Positions 33,801-45,800 of a DNA stretch of 64,000 nucleotides are shown in pieces. The translations under genes and the position numbers were made by a program. The DNA is from Symsagittifera roscoffensis (taxonomy: Eukaryota; Xenacoelomorpha; Acoela; Convolutidae). The first letter of the stretch is position 1. The number at the start of each line of letters is the position of its first letter. Below the pieces are notes generated by a model. That model was not told where the DNA came from and searched no databases. It was given only the letters and a program-made list of their open reading frames with translations. The stretch covers positions 76,609,786 to 76,673,785 of the forward strand of contig NC_087065.1 of the NCBI RefSeq assembly GCF_963678635.1, in the 5' to 3' direction.

Positions 33801-36800
33801 TAGGGGCGGAGGTGATGATGCCTGGCCATAGGGGCATGATTGGGATGGTGCCTGGGATTGAGTTCGGGGCAGGCATGGCCATGTACTCTCTCTTCGGCTA
33901 TTTCATCCGCACCTGGAGACTCTTCACCACCACCGGCATGTGGTTCTGTCTGCCCATCATTCTCTACTGGTTGTGAGTATACTTCATTCTGGTCTGTATA
34001 CAGGGATTGAGGCAGTCGTTTCTAGTTTAACTTGTTCTCCTAGAAATCATATGGGATCACGTTAACACCCTCCACCTCTAAATAGCCCAAAACAAGATCT
34101 TCCATCCATCTAAATATTTACGACTAAATTTAGTTTGCGTTTAGTATACTCGATTTTGATTGGCGCAAGAAATTGGAGTCAGAACCAGCTAGAACTCCAG
34201 CTAAAATGGATGAACGTCCCACGTTTCGCCCCTTACACATTTCGCCCCTAATAATATCACACCTATCGACCTCGCACGTTTCGCCCCTAACTTATTACAC
34301 AGTTAATTAACGCCGCTTTCTTAATGTAAATTTTAGCGGCGAAATGTGCCAGTAATTTATGAGGGGCGAAGTGTGTGAGGGGCAAAATTACCAGATCAAA
34401 GACACAAAGAAAAATTGTTTCACAGAAACAGTGCTGATTTAAGTTATCCGGACAAAACGAGCGAAACTTGAAAATCCTAGAACCACCCCTGAGACGTGTT
34501 GATTGGGATTTTGCTCTACGCATTTATAGGAATTTTTCACGCATCAATTATCTCAAATTGCCCAAAATGGTAATAGTCAAACCTCATGACTTTTCTAAAG
34601 AATTATTGGAGGCTATTTTAAAAGTTTTAGCTTTGGGCATTTTTCAAAAATGACTCAAAAATGTTTTATCGATAAATTGTTGCCAATGCGTTTATACAGC
34701 GCCGATTTAATCTATCCGGACAAAATGAACAAAAGTTGATTTTTCAAACAAGTTTTTCTCAATTTGGGTTATGATAAGACAAAAAGTTATACCACAGGAA
34801 GCCTCTTATGCAGCCCAACAAAGTTCAAGAAATGTTAAATCATCAAAAAATTGCGCAAAAAGGTTTTGAAATATTTTAATGCAAAAATACTGGGTTTTAT
34901 ATAGCAAAAATCTCATTTATTGACTATCAAGTAAATTTTTTTTCTCTCATACAGGTTTTTGGAGATTTAACCCTTCTTAAACTTTGTTGGAATACTTAAG
35001 AGGCTTCCTGTGGTTTAATTTTCTCATCAATTAACAAAGCAGTTTCAGCGTAATTCTTGATTAATTGAAAAAAGCCAAAATAACCCATTTTTGGAGTAAA
35101 ACCTTGGTTGAAAATTTCGGAGAAAAAATTGCCTCCTAATAATTCTGATGAATTTCTAAGCAACTTTTGTTCTCATCACTTTTTTGATTGTAACCCAACT
35201 TGAGAAAAACGTGTGTGAAAGTTCAAATTTTGCTCATTTTGACCGGATAATTCAAATCAGGACTGTACCAATTTAATAGAACTTGAAAAACACCATCTTT
35301 TTTGTATCTGCACGAACTGTGAATGCTACATTTCTTTCTGCTAATTTTGACTTCGGTTCAGTGCAAAAATCATTCAGCGAAATAGCAAAATAAGAGTTTT
35401 TGCATACAATGAAATTGTATAAAAAGCATTTTTTCCATACTATGATAATGTATGATAAACATTTTTTCCAGAACTCAAAATACAAAAAAAAAATTTTTGA
35501 TTTGAAATTTTGTGTTTCATCCCAAACACTAACCAAGGATTTTTTTCATACGAAAACCCAGTGTGTAATTGGTAGTTACCGCGCAGATAACCTGCGCATG
35601 GTGACTTTAGCCACGAAAGTTAATTTTGACATTTTCAAATGGAATTATATACCAAATGTAAATTTTTGCATATGGCTAGATAATTTTTAGTTTGAAATTT
35701 TTGGTGGTTGGGAAAAAATGGCTTGTTTTTTACAAATTTAATTTTTTATCTTAGCAAAACTAAACAAAAAAATAATAATTGTGTTACAAAAAAAAACAAT
35801 TTTTTGTGATTTTTGGATTTTTACCTCAAATTTGTGTTTTTGTCTATGAAAAAATGCACATCATACAATTTTCATTTATGAAAACTATATGATGAGCTAA
35901 AAAAGGCTAAAAAACTATATGATAAGCGACCGAAACTAAAAAAGGGTTTTTGATTGTCAAAATGCCCTCTATCTTAGGTATAATTATTTAAATCTCTTTA
36001 AAGTTACCCAGACACGTTTTTTTGTGATTTTTGAAGTTTTTATTTTACCTATGACAAAATGATTATCTTATAATTTTCATACATGAAAACTGTATAATAT
36101 TAATTGTTTTTTATCAAAAATTTTAAATCATTTTTAATGACCAGAAAGCTTCAAAAGAGGCAAATAGACCAAAAATATTCATTAAAAGTTTTTAAAAACA
36201 CTTTTAAATTTTGTATGAATTTTGTATGACGAGCATTTTTTCCAAAAATTTCATATATTAAATTGCATGATAAGCAAAACAAAATGAGGGCAAAACAAAA
36301 TGAACATTCTTCTGTTTTAAAGCAACTTACTGTTGCTTTTATGCATTTGGGGCAATAGGCATATCTTAATAAGTTTAATTGGTCAGTTTGGTTCTTTTGT
36401 TTTTTTTTCGGACCTGGTGCCGTAAGAAAATTCACCGAAATACACGAAACAACTAAGCTTCTTTTTTTTCTCTTTTCAGCTTCGTGATGCCAGAGAGCCC
36501 GCGATGGTTGTTAGAGCAGGGAAAGTATCGCGAGTTCAAACAGGTGGCCAAGGACATCGAGGTCAAAACGAACAAGACCCTGGATCCTAACATGTGGCAA
36601 AAACTGGAGGAATTGATTGTGACTCAGCATACACAGTGTCATTACAAGGAACGATTTAACAATTTAACACGATAGAAGATCCCTTTTAAAATTATTAGAA
36701 AAAATTAGAAAGAAAAACTGTTTTGAAAAGGAGTTTTTCATGTACTCATACGATGTAGAAAGATGAAATGATTGTGCTTTATTGTTTTACAGCTCGAAAC

Positions 36801-39800
36801 TACTTTCTTACGTTCTAACAATGATAAAACTTTAAACAAAAATGCTTTTTTAAAAAAAAAAGACGTTAATTTGCTGAGGTAAACTCGCCACGGATGATGC
36901 TTTTTATTTTCTGCAACATTAAGCATTTGTTTTCTGGGCTCGCAGACATTGCGTTATTCTCGAGAACAACATATGTTTGGATAAAGGTTGGCTTCAAAAA
37001 ACTATATCGTCTAGTTTAAAACGAGAATTGATGCAACAAGAGATTTTATTTGTCCTTAATATAAGTCAGGTCAGGATTTCAAATGTGATTCTTGTTTTGA
37101 AAAGGGTCTCCTATTGTGTTATAAATTGCCAAAGGAGTCCTTTGAAGTATTTCTGGGCAGGAAAAAGGCGACACAATATTCCTCCAAGAGCTGTCAGAAA
37201 TCTCCAATCAGAGAAACTTTTGGAGACCCTCTGCTGAAGAAATGGCTGCTCATTTTGTCATTTATATGGTAGGCATAGTTTGTTTACTTTTTAAATAGTT
37301 TTTTTGTCCCTTTTCTTTTTTTTCTCCGAGGAATAGAAGTCTTACTTTGCGTATTGTACGAAAAGTTTGTTTCGCAAATTTGCGCGAATCATGTTGAAAT
37401 CAAAATTTGAAAGGTTTCGGCTTGCTCTGAAAAAAGTAGTTGTCTGATCTGAAAATTAATTTTTTCTAGATAAGTTTTGTTCGTGTTCATCTCCTTCCGA
37501 GAATTGACTCTTCCGAGAATTGAATACAAAAACATGATAGGAGTGTACCTGGCGCGGACTTACAGGGGGAGTCTAGGCGTGTTTTCGGACGCCCTCGCCC
37601 TCAGAATTTTGACCCTCTTACATTTCAAGGGATTTTAATTAATCATTTTTTGAATATTTGCCTCCCCTCACGAAATTTTCAACTCAACCATTTGAACGTA
37701 AGAATAACCCTTCTAAAGTTCTTAAGTTGAAATAATTAAATTTAATTTTGGAATTGTCGTATCTCGTATATACTATTTTAGTATTTTCCCATTTGCAGGT
37801 CTTCGAACATGTTGCTGTATTATGCACTAACAATGGGTCAGGACCTGTTCGCTCTGAACCTGTACTCCTACTCTCTGCTGAGTGGCCTGTTTGAGATGCC
37901 GGGAGTGGTGCTAGTGATGCTCACCATCAACTGGGCCGGAAGGAGGTCGGTGATGGTGGCTGGACTCATTCTCTGCTCTGTATCTCTCGCTCTGTGCAAG
38001 CTATTCGCAGGTAGGCACCAACCAAACATCCCATTTATTTACCATCACTTTTTCCTTCCTATCTTTTTTTTTCTATTGTAGTCAGTCTAGTATACCCCCT
38101 ACTCCAACTACATCATTCTACCTCCAACTAATAAGAAACAAGTTTAATTTTTTAAAAGTACTTAAAGTTCATCAATGCCAAATATCGCAAAAAAGCCAAA
38201 AGTAGTACTCTATAGGCAGATTTTTATCTCGTTTAATATGCCATAGGCATAAAAATTAACTGCTTAACAATGAAATGAATTAAGAACTCAAAAATGAATT
38301 TTCAAAAAAAAACATTTTTTTCCTTCAAAATTTCTTGTTTTTTTTTGATAAGAAAGTAGAAAAATTACGAATGATTACGATGGTTACAATTAGTTAATAT
38401 CAGGGGTGGATTTAGGGGGAACGGGAAACTCAAAAATGTTTTGTCAAAAAATCGTTGCCAAGATATTTATATTCGTCTAGAGAAAAAACATCCCATGCAC
38501 AAATTTTCTCTCCAATTCTTTGAAAAGAATACCATATAAAAATCATCAGCTCAATTGCTCTGAAAAGATGCAAAATTTACATTCAAAGTTCATGTATTTG
38601 TCGCCCAAAAAACTCTTTTTAAAAAACACTTCAATTAAATTTTTTAATAACATCATGCATTGTACATTATGCCCTACCTGACCAACCTAACAAATTTCTC
38701 AAAAGAGGAATAGAGGGTAATTTTCACTTAGGAGCGCGCGACAGAAAACGCAATTTTTGGTCAAATTTTTCCAAAAACTGCCTAAATACGCCATTTTTGC
38801 CTGTTTTTTTTTTTAATAATATGCCAGCAGCGGCGAAAATTTGGTCAAAATAAGGTCTTTATAGTGACTTCGAGAGCCAAGGAAACTCAATTTGGTCGAC
38901 AAAACTCGGGATAAATCTAGATCCGCACCTGTTTCTACGATAGGTCATTTGCGGGGGGAGGGGCATAAAGATTATATTAATTTGAGATCATTAAAAAATT
39001 GGCCGTATAACAAAAAGAAACCCCCCCCCCCCCCCGCAGCTCGTTCATTTTTTGAATTTTGTATTCTAATTGACTGAAAAATTTTTCTGCTATTTGTTCC
39101 GTCTGATATGAGCGCATTTACCCTGACGTGACATGTACTTATAGGGACGAAGAGTCTGGTTTTGGTGTTCGCCTCCTTCAGCAAACTGTTTGTGACTGGC
39201 ACTTTTGACCTCATCTTCCTCTACACGGGCGAACTACTTCCCACGCTCTCCCGAACCACAGGTAAATCAAGGAACTATGTTGTGATGTCATAACGTAAAG
39301 TCACCATTTGCATTGAGTAGTGGTAGTTTTATGTTTTCGCAAGATAAGGGGAATTCTCATCAAGTTTAGAGGGAGGGAGTGTTTAATGTAGTGGCATGGA
39401 GGGGCGGAATCCTTGTGGGTAAATTTGCCGAGCAAGTTGTCGAAGTGGTGGTGTCGTACCAGATTTGATAATGGATTTGTCGGGTTTGATGGGCACTATA
39501 TACAAGTGATTAGCCTTGCGAGAAGCAAGGGTATTGCAATCGATTACTAGACTTTTTTCCCGTAAATAACTTTGTTCACAGCATGTTCAATTAAGTAGGA
39601 ATGGTAAAAATCACTTCTGACATGCTCAATTCCTTGAAAATTCAAACAAACCTACCATCATTTAAGTTGTAATTAGGTAACGCCCTTTTCAGGTTGTAAT
39701 TTATTGGGTTCGTGATTTTGTCCGAGTTTCTGTCGGTCCTTTTTCCGACTTTTTTTTGAAACGCCTTTTTTTCTACAGTTTTTATTAGACTACTTCCTAC

Positions 39801-42800
39801 AGCATGGTTTCGGTACAATTTGAACAACTATTTATTATAACTGAAAGATCACTAAATTGAATGTATTTCAGAATGGATGGGTCGCAAAATTTTTTGAAAT
39901 TTTGAAAAATTTTTCATGACAACAGTTGTTTTCGGCTCAACAGGTTTTGACCCAAATTTGTTGCCGCTCTTATAACAAATTTAAATTTTTTAAGGTTGTT
40001 TATGGACTTCATTTTATACAGCCATGAAGTTTTTGTAGCTGTGTTTCTGTTAACTTTTCAAGTCATTTTTTCAAATAGTTTTTTGCAAATTACTTTTCCA
40101 TCAGTTTTTTTGATTGTCTTCTTTATTGATAGGTTACACTGTTGAACTTGGCTAAACACGATCAATATGATTCTAAAGTGAATTTTATTTAATGAAAACT
40201 CAAAGGTTTTTGAAATAACTTCATTCATTGTTTTTTTTTGCGAAGCGAAAACAAAGTCTATGGACAAGCCCGATTTGACTAAAAACATATATAAGCAGTA
40301 GCTGATTTAGGGGGAAGGCGGACGCTCCCCCCTCCTCTCTCAGGGGTTTGACTCCCTGCGACCCAAAGGGTCCCCCTTTATACTGTTTTGAGATATCCAT
40401 TTTGGGCTGACTGACCTTAAAAACTTTCTAAAGGCGCCTTCTGACGTGCTCAATTCCTCGACAGTTCAAACAAAACAACCATCATTTAAGTAGTAATAAG
40501 GTACTGCCCTTTTCAGGTTGTAATTTTTTGGGTTCGTGATTTTTGTCCTAGTTTCTGTCGGTCCTTTTTCCGACTTTTTTTGAAACGCCTTTTTTCTTCT
40601 GGTACAGTTTTATTAGACTGCTTCCTACAGCATGGTTTTGCTCCAATTTAAACAACTACTTTTTATTACTGAAATATCACTAAATTGAATGTGTTTCAGA
40701 ATGGATGGGTTGTAAAAATTATTGAAATTTTGAAAGTTTTTTCATGACAACAGTTGCTTTCGGCTCAACAGGTTTTGACCAAAATTTTTTGCCGCTCTGC
40801 TGAAATGAATTAAAATTTTTTAAGATTGTTTATGGACTTCATCCTATACAGCCATGAAGTTTTTGTAGCTGTGTTTCTGTTAACTTTTCAAGTTATTTTT
40901 TCAAATAGTTTTTGCAAATTATTTTTCCATCAGTTTTTTTGATTGTCTTCTTTATTGATAGGGTACACTGTTGAACTTGGCTAAACACGATCAATATGAT
41001 TCTAAAGTGAATTTTATTTAATGAAAACTCAAAGGTTTTTGAAATAACTTCATTCATAGTTTTTTTTGCGAAGCGAAAACAAAGTCTATGGACAAGCCCG
41101 ATTTGACTAAATACATATATAAGCAGTAGCTGATTTAGGGGGAAGGCGGACGCTCCCCCCTCCTCTCTCAGGGGTTTGACTCCCTGCGACCCAAAGGGTC
41201 CCCCTTTATACTGTTTAGAGATATCCATTTTGGGCTGACTGACCTTAAAAACTTTCTAAAGGCGCCTTCTGACGTGCTCAATTCCTCGACAGTTCAAACA
41301 AAACAACCATCATTTAAGTAGTAATAAGGTACTGCCCTTTTCAGGTTGTAATTTTTTGGGTTCGTGATTTTTGTCCTAGTTTCTGTCGGTCCTTTTTCCA
41401 ACTTTTTTTGAAACGCCTTTTTTCTTCTGGTACAGTTTTATTAGACTGCTTCCTACAGCATGGTTTTGCTCCAATTTAAACAACTACTTTTTATTACTGA
41501 AATATCACTAAATTGAATGTGTTTCAAAATGGATGGGTCGTAAAAATTATTGAAATTTTGAAAGTTTTTTCATGACAACAGTTGTTTTCGGCTCAACAGG
41601 TTTTGACCAAAATTTGTTGCCGCTCTGCTGAAATGAATTAAAATTTTTTAGGATTGTTTATGGACTTCATCCTATACAGCCATGAAGTTTTTGTAGCTGT
41701 GTTTCTGTTAACTTTTCAAGTTATTTTTTCAAATAGTTTTTTGCAAATTATTTTTCCATCAGTTTTTTTGATTGTCTTCTTTATTGATAGGGTACACTGT
41801 TGAACTTGGCTAAACACGATCAATATGATTCTAAAGTGAATTTTATTTAATGAAAACTCAAAGGTTTTTGAAATAACTTCATTCATAGTTTTTTTTGCGA
41901 AGCGAAAACAAAGTCTATGGACAAGCCCGATTTGACTAAATACATATATAAGCAGTAGCTGATTTAGGGGGAAGGCGGACGCTCCCCCCTCCTCTCTCAG
42001 GGGTTTGACTCCCTGCGACCCAAAGGGTCCCCCTTTATACTGTTTTGAGATATCCATTTTGGGCTGACTGACCTTAAAAATTTTTTAAATGCGCCTTCTG
42101 ACGTGCTCAATTCCTCGACAGTTCAAACAAAACAACCATCATTTAAGTAGTAAAAAGGTACTGCCCTTTTCAGGTTGTAATTTTTTGGGTTCGTGATTTT
42201 TGTCCTAGTTTCTGTCGGTCCTTTTTCCGACTTTTTTTGAAACGCCTTTTTTCTTCTGGTACAGTTTTATTAGACTGCTTCCTACAGCATGGTTTTGCTC
42301 CAATTTAAACAACTACTTTTTATTACTGAAATATCACTAAATTGAATGTGTTTCAGAATGGATGGATCGTAAAAATTATTGAAATTTTGAAAGTTTTTTC
42401 ATGACAACAGTTGCTTTCGGCGCAACAGGTTTTGACCAAAATTTTTTGCCGCTCTGCTGAAATGAATTAAAATTTTTTAAGATTGTTTATGGACTTCATC
42501 CTATACAGCCATGAAGTTTTTGTAGCTGTGTTTCTGTTAACTTTTCAAGTAATTTTTTCAAATAGTTTTTTGCAAATTATTTTTCCATCAGTTTTTTTGA
42601 TTGTCTTCTTTATTGATAGGGTACACTGTTGAACTTGGCTAAACACAATCAATATGATTCTAAAATGAATTTTATTTAATGAAAACTCAAAGGTTTTTGA
42701 AATAACTTTATTCATAGTTTTTTTTTGCGAAGCGAAAACAAAGTCTATGGACAAGCCCGATTTGACTAAATACATATATAAGCAGTAGCTGATTTAGAGG

Positions 42801-45800
42801 GAAGGCGGATGCTCCCCCCTCCTCTCTCAGGGGTTTGACTCCCTGCGACCCAAAGGGTCCCCCTTTATACTGTTTTGAGATATCCATTTTGGGCTGACTG
42901 ACCTTAAAAACTTTCTAAAGGCGCCTTCTGACGTGCTCAATTCCTCGACAGTTCAAACAAAACAACCATCATTTAAGTAGTAACAAGGTACTGCCCTTTT
43001 CAGGTTGTAATTTTTTGGGTTCGTGATTTTTGTCCTAGTTTCTGTCGGTCATTTTTCCGACTTTTTTTGAATCGCCTTTTTTCTTCTGGTACAGTTTTAT
43101 TAGACTGCTTCCTACAGCATGGTTTTGCTCCAATTTAAACAACTACTTTTTGTTAATGAAATATCACTAAATTGAATGTGTTTCAGAATGGATGGGTCGT
43201 AAAAATTATTGAAATTTTGAAAGTTTTTTCATGACAACAGTTGCTTTCGGCTCAACAGGTTTTGACCAAAATTTTTTGCCGCTCTGCTGAAATGAATCAA
43301 AATTTTTTAAGATTGTTTATGGACTTCATCCTATACAGCCATGAAGTTTTTGTAGCTGTGTTTCTGTTAACTTTTCAAGTTATTTTTTCAAATAGTTTTT
43401 GCAAATTATTTTTCCATCAGTTTTTTTGATTGTCTTCTTTATTGATAGGGTACACTGTTGAACTTGGCTAAACACGATCAATATGATTCTAAATTGAATT
43501 TTATTTAATGAAAACTCAAAGGTTTTTGAAATAACTTCATTCATAGTTTTTTTTTGCGAAGCGAAAACAAAGTCTATGGACAAGCCCGATTTGACTAAAT
43601 ACATATATAAGCAGTAGCTGATTTAGGGGGAAGGCGGACGCTCCCCCCTCCTCTCTCAGGGGTTTGACTCCCTGCGACCCAAAGGGTCCCCCTTTATACT
43701 GTTTTGAGATATCCATTTTGGGCTGACTGACCTTAAAAACTTTCTAAAGGCGCCTTCTGACGTGCTCAATTCCTCGACAGTTCAAACAAAACAACCATCA
43801 TTTAAGTAGTAATAAGGTACTGCCCTTTTCAGGTTGTAATTTTTTGGGTTCGTGATTTTTGTCCTAGTTTCTGTCGGTCCTTTTTCCGACTTTTTTTGAA
43901 ACGCCTTTTTCTTCTGGTACAGTTTTATTAGACTGCTTCCTACAACATGGTTGTGCTCCAATTTAAACAACTACTTTTTATTACTGAAATATCACTAAAT
44001 TGAATGTGTTTCAGAATGGATGGTTCGTAAAAACTATTGAAATTTTGAAAGTTTTTCCATGACAACAGTTGTTTTCGGCTCAACAGGTTTTGACCAAAAT
44101 TTGTTGCCGCTCTGCTGAAATGAATTAAAATTTTTTAAGATTGTTTATGGACTTCATCCTATACAGCCATGAAGTTTTTGTAGCTGTGTTTCTGTTAATT
44201 TTTCAAGTTATTTTTTCAAATAGTTTTTTGCAAATTATTTTTCTATCAGTTTTTTTGATTGTCTTCTTTATTGATAGGGTACACTGTTGAACTTGGCTAA
44301 ACACGATCAATATGATTCTAAAATGAATTTTATTTAATGAAAACTCAAAGGTTTTTGAAATAACTTCATTCATAGTTTTTTTTGCGAAGCGAAAACAAAG
44401 TCTATGGACAAGCCCGATTTGAGTAAATACATATATAAGCAGTAGCTGATTTAGGGGGAAGGCGGACGCTCCCCCCTCCTCTCTCAGGGGTTTGACTCCC
44501 TGCGACCCAAAGGGTCCCCCTTTATACTGTTTTGAGATATCCATTTTGGGCTGACTGACCTTAAAAACTTTCTAAAGGCGCCTTCTGACGTGCTCAATTC
44601 CTCGACAGTTCAAACAAAACAACCATCATTTAATTAGTAATAAGGTACTGCCCTTTTCAGGTTGTAATTTTTTGGGTTCGTGATTTTTGTCCTAGTTTCT
44701 GTCGGTCTTTTTTCCTACTTTTTTTGAAACGCCTTTTTTCTTCTGGTACAGTTTTATTAGACTGCTTCCTACAGCATGGTTTTGCTCCAATTTAAACAAC
44801 TACTTTTTATTACTGAAATATCACTAAAGTGAATGTGTTTCAGAATGGATGGGTCGTAAAAATTATTGAAATTGTGAAAGTTTTTTCATGACAACAGTTG
44901 TTTTCGGCTCAACAGGTTTTGACCAAAATTTGTTGCCGCTCTGCTGAAATGAATTAAAATTTTTTAAGATTGTTTATGGACTTCATCCTATACAGCCATG
45001 AACTTTTTTTAGCTGTGTTTTTGTCAACTTTTCAAGTTACTTTTTCGATTATTTTTTTTGCAATATAATTTTCAAGAAGTTTCTTTGATTGTCTTCTTTT
45101 TCCATTCACTATCTTGTAGCGCAATTTGTTTTTTTTTTGCATCGCAAGTGTTGCAAAACTCCGTTTTGGTTCTGTATAATTTTTTTTATGTTCATTACAT
45201 GTTCTTCCGTTCATTAAAATTGGCAAGAAAATATATACAGTTTTTATAATGCAATTTCATAGAAACAAAACTTTTAAAGGTAAATCAAACAAGATCACTG
45301 GGACGATCACTGTAGCTATTGCTATATTGAATTCAGGAAAACTAAAAACTATGGATAGAAGTGAAACACTCCCAACAAAATGTCAATTTTCAAAAAATAT
45401 ACTCATGAAGAAATTGTTCCAAGATTTATTTTTTTGAGCTTAAAGCAAAGAGCACGTACTGATACTTGCGCTTCAAAATATTTCAGGCAGTATCTCGCAT
45501 AATGCTAGAAATTTATGTGCGATGATAAGCCGTTAAGATCTTCACGTAGTTTCAGCCAATACTGCTGGTTAGTTCAGAAGATTTGTAACCTTTGATCGAG
45601 TTTCCCACCTTTGTGTTATAGAATTCAAATCAATTAAATGACATACTGATGATTCAAAAAAATGTAAGACTATATCTTTGAAACTTTGTTCAAAAGAGTT
45701 GAAAAGCAGTATGAACATTATATTTTCAAACAAGATTTTATTCAACGTTTTATCCAACTTCTGATTCAAAAGAAAGGAGATTTTTCAACATTATTTTTCA

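Larger units (their letters stand above)
33973..36479 (+). other. SLC22-like intron 6 with two foldback elements
   Basis: Contains the TTTCGCCCCT foldback at 34224-34390 and the mariner-like MITE at 34697-35265. From 35300 to 36470 it is AT-rich with nothing recognised. Confidence 0.5.

Noticed and set aside
36946-36987. Possible SLC22 exon reading DIALFSRTTYVWIK after a CAG acceptor
   Set aside because: It resembles the segment before span 7, but its phase does not fit exon 7 with the clear donor and its own donor (GTTGGC) is poor. Exon 8 at 37198 joins exon 7 directly in phase.
40058-44544. Series of similar minus-strand ORFs of 74-113 codons
   Set aside because: They recur only because the satellite recurs, start within the MITE part and vary in length between copies; not genes.
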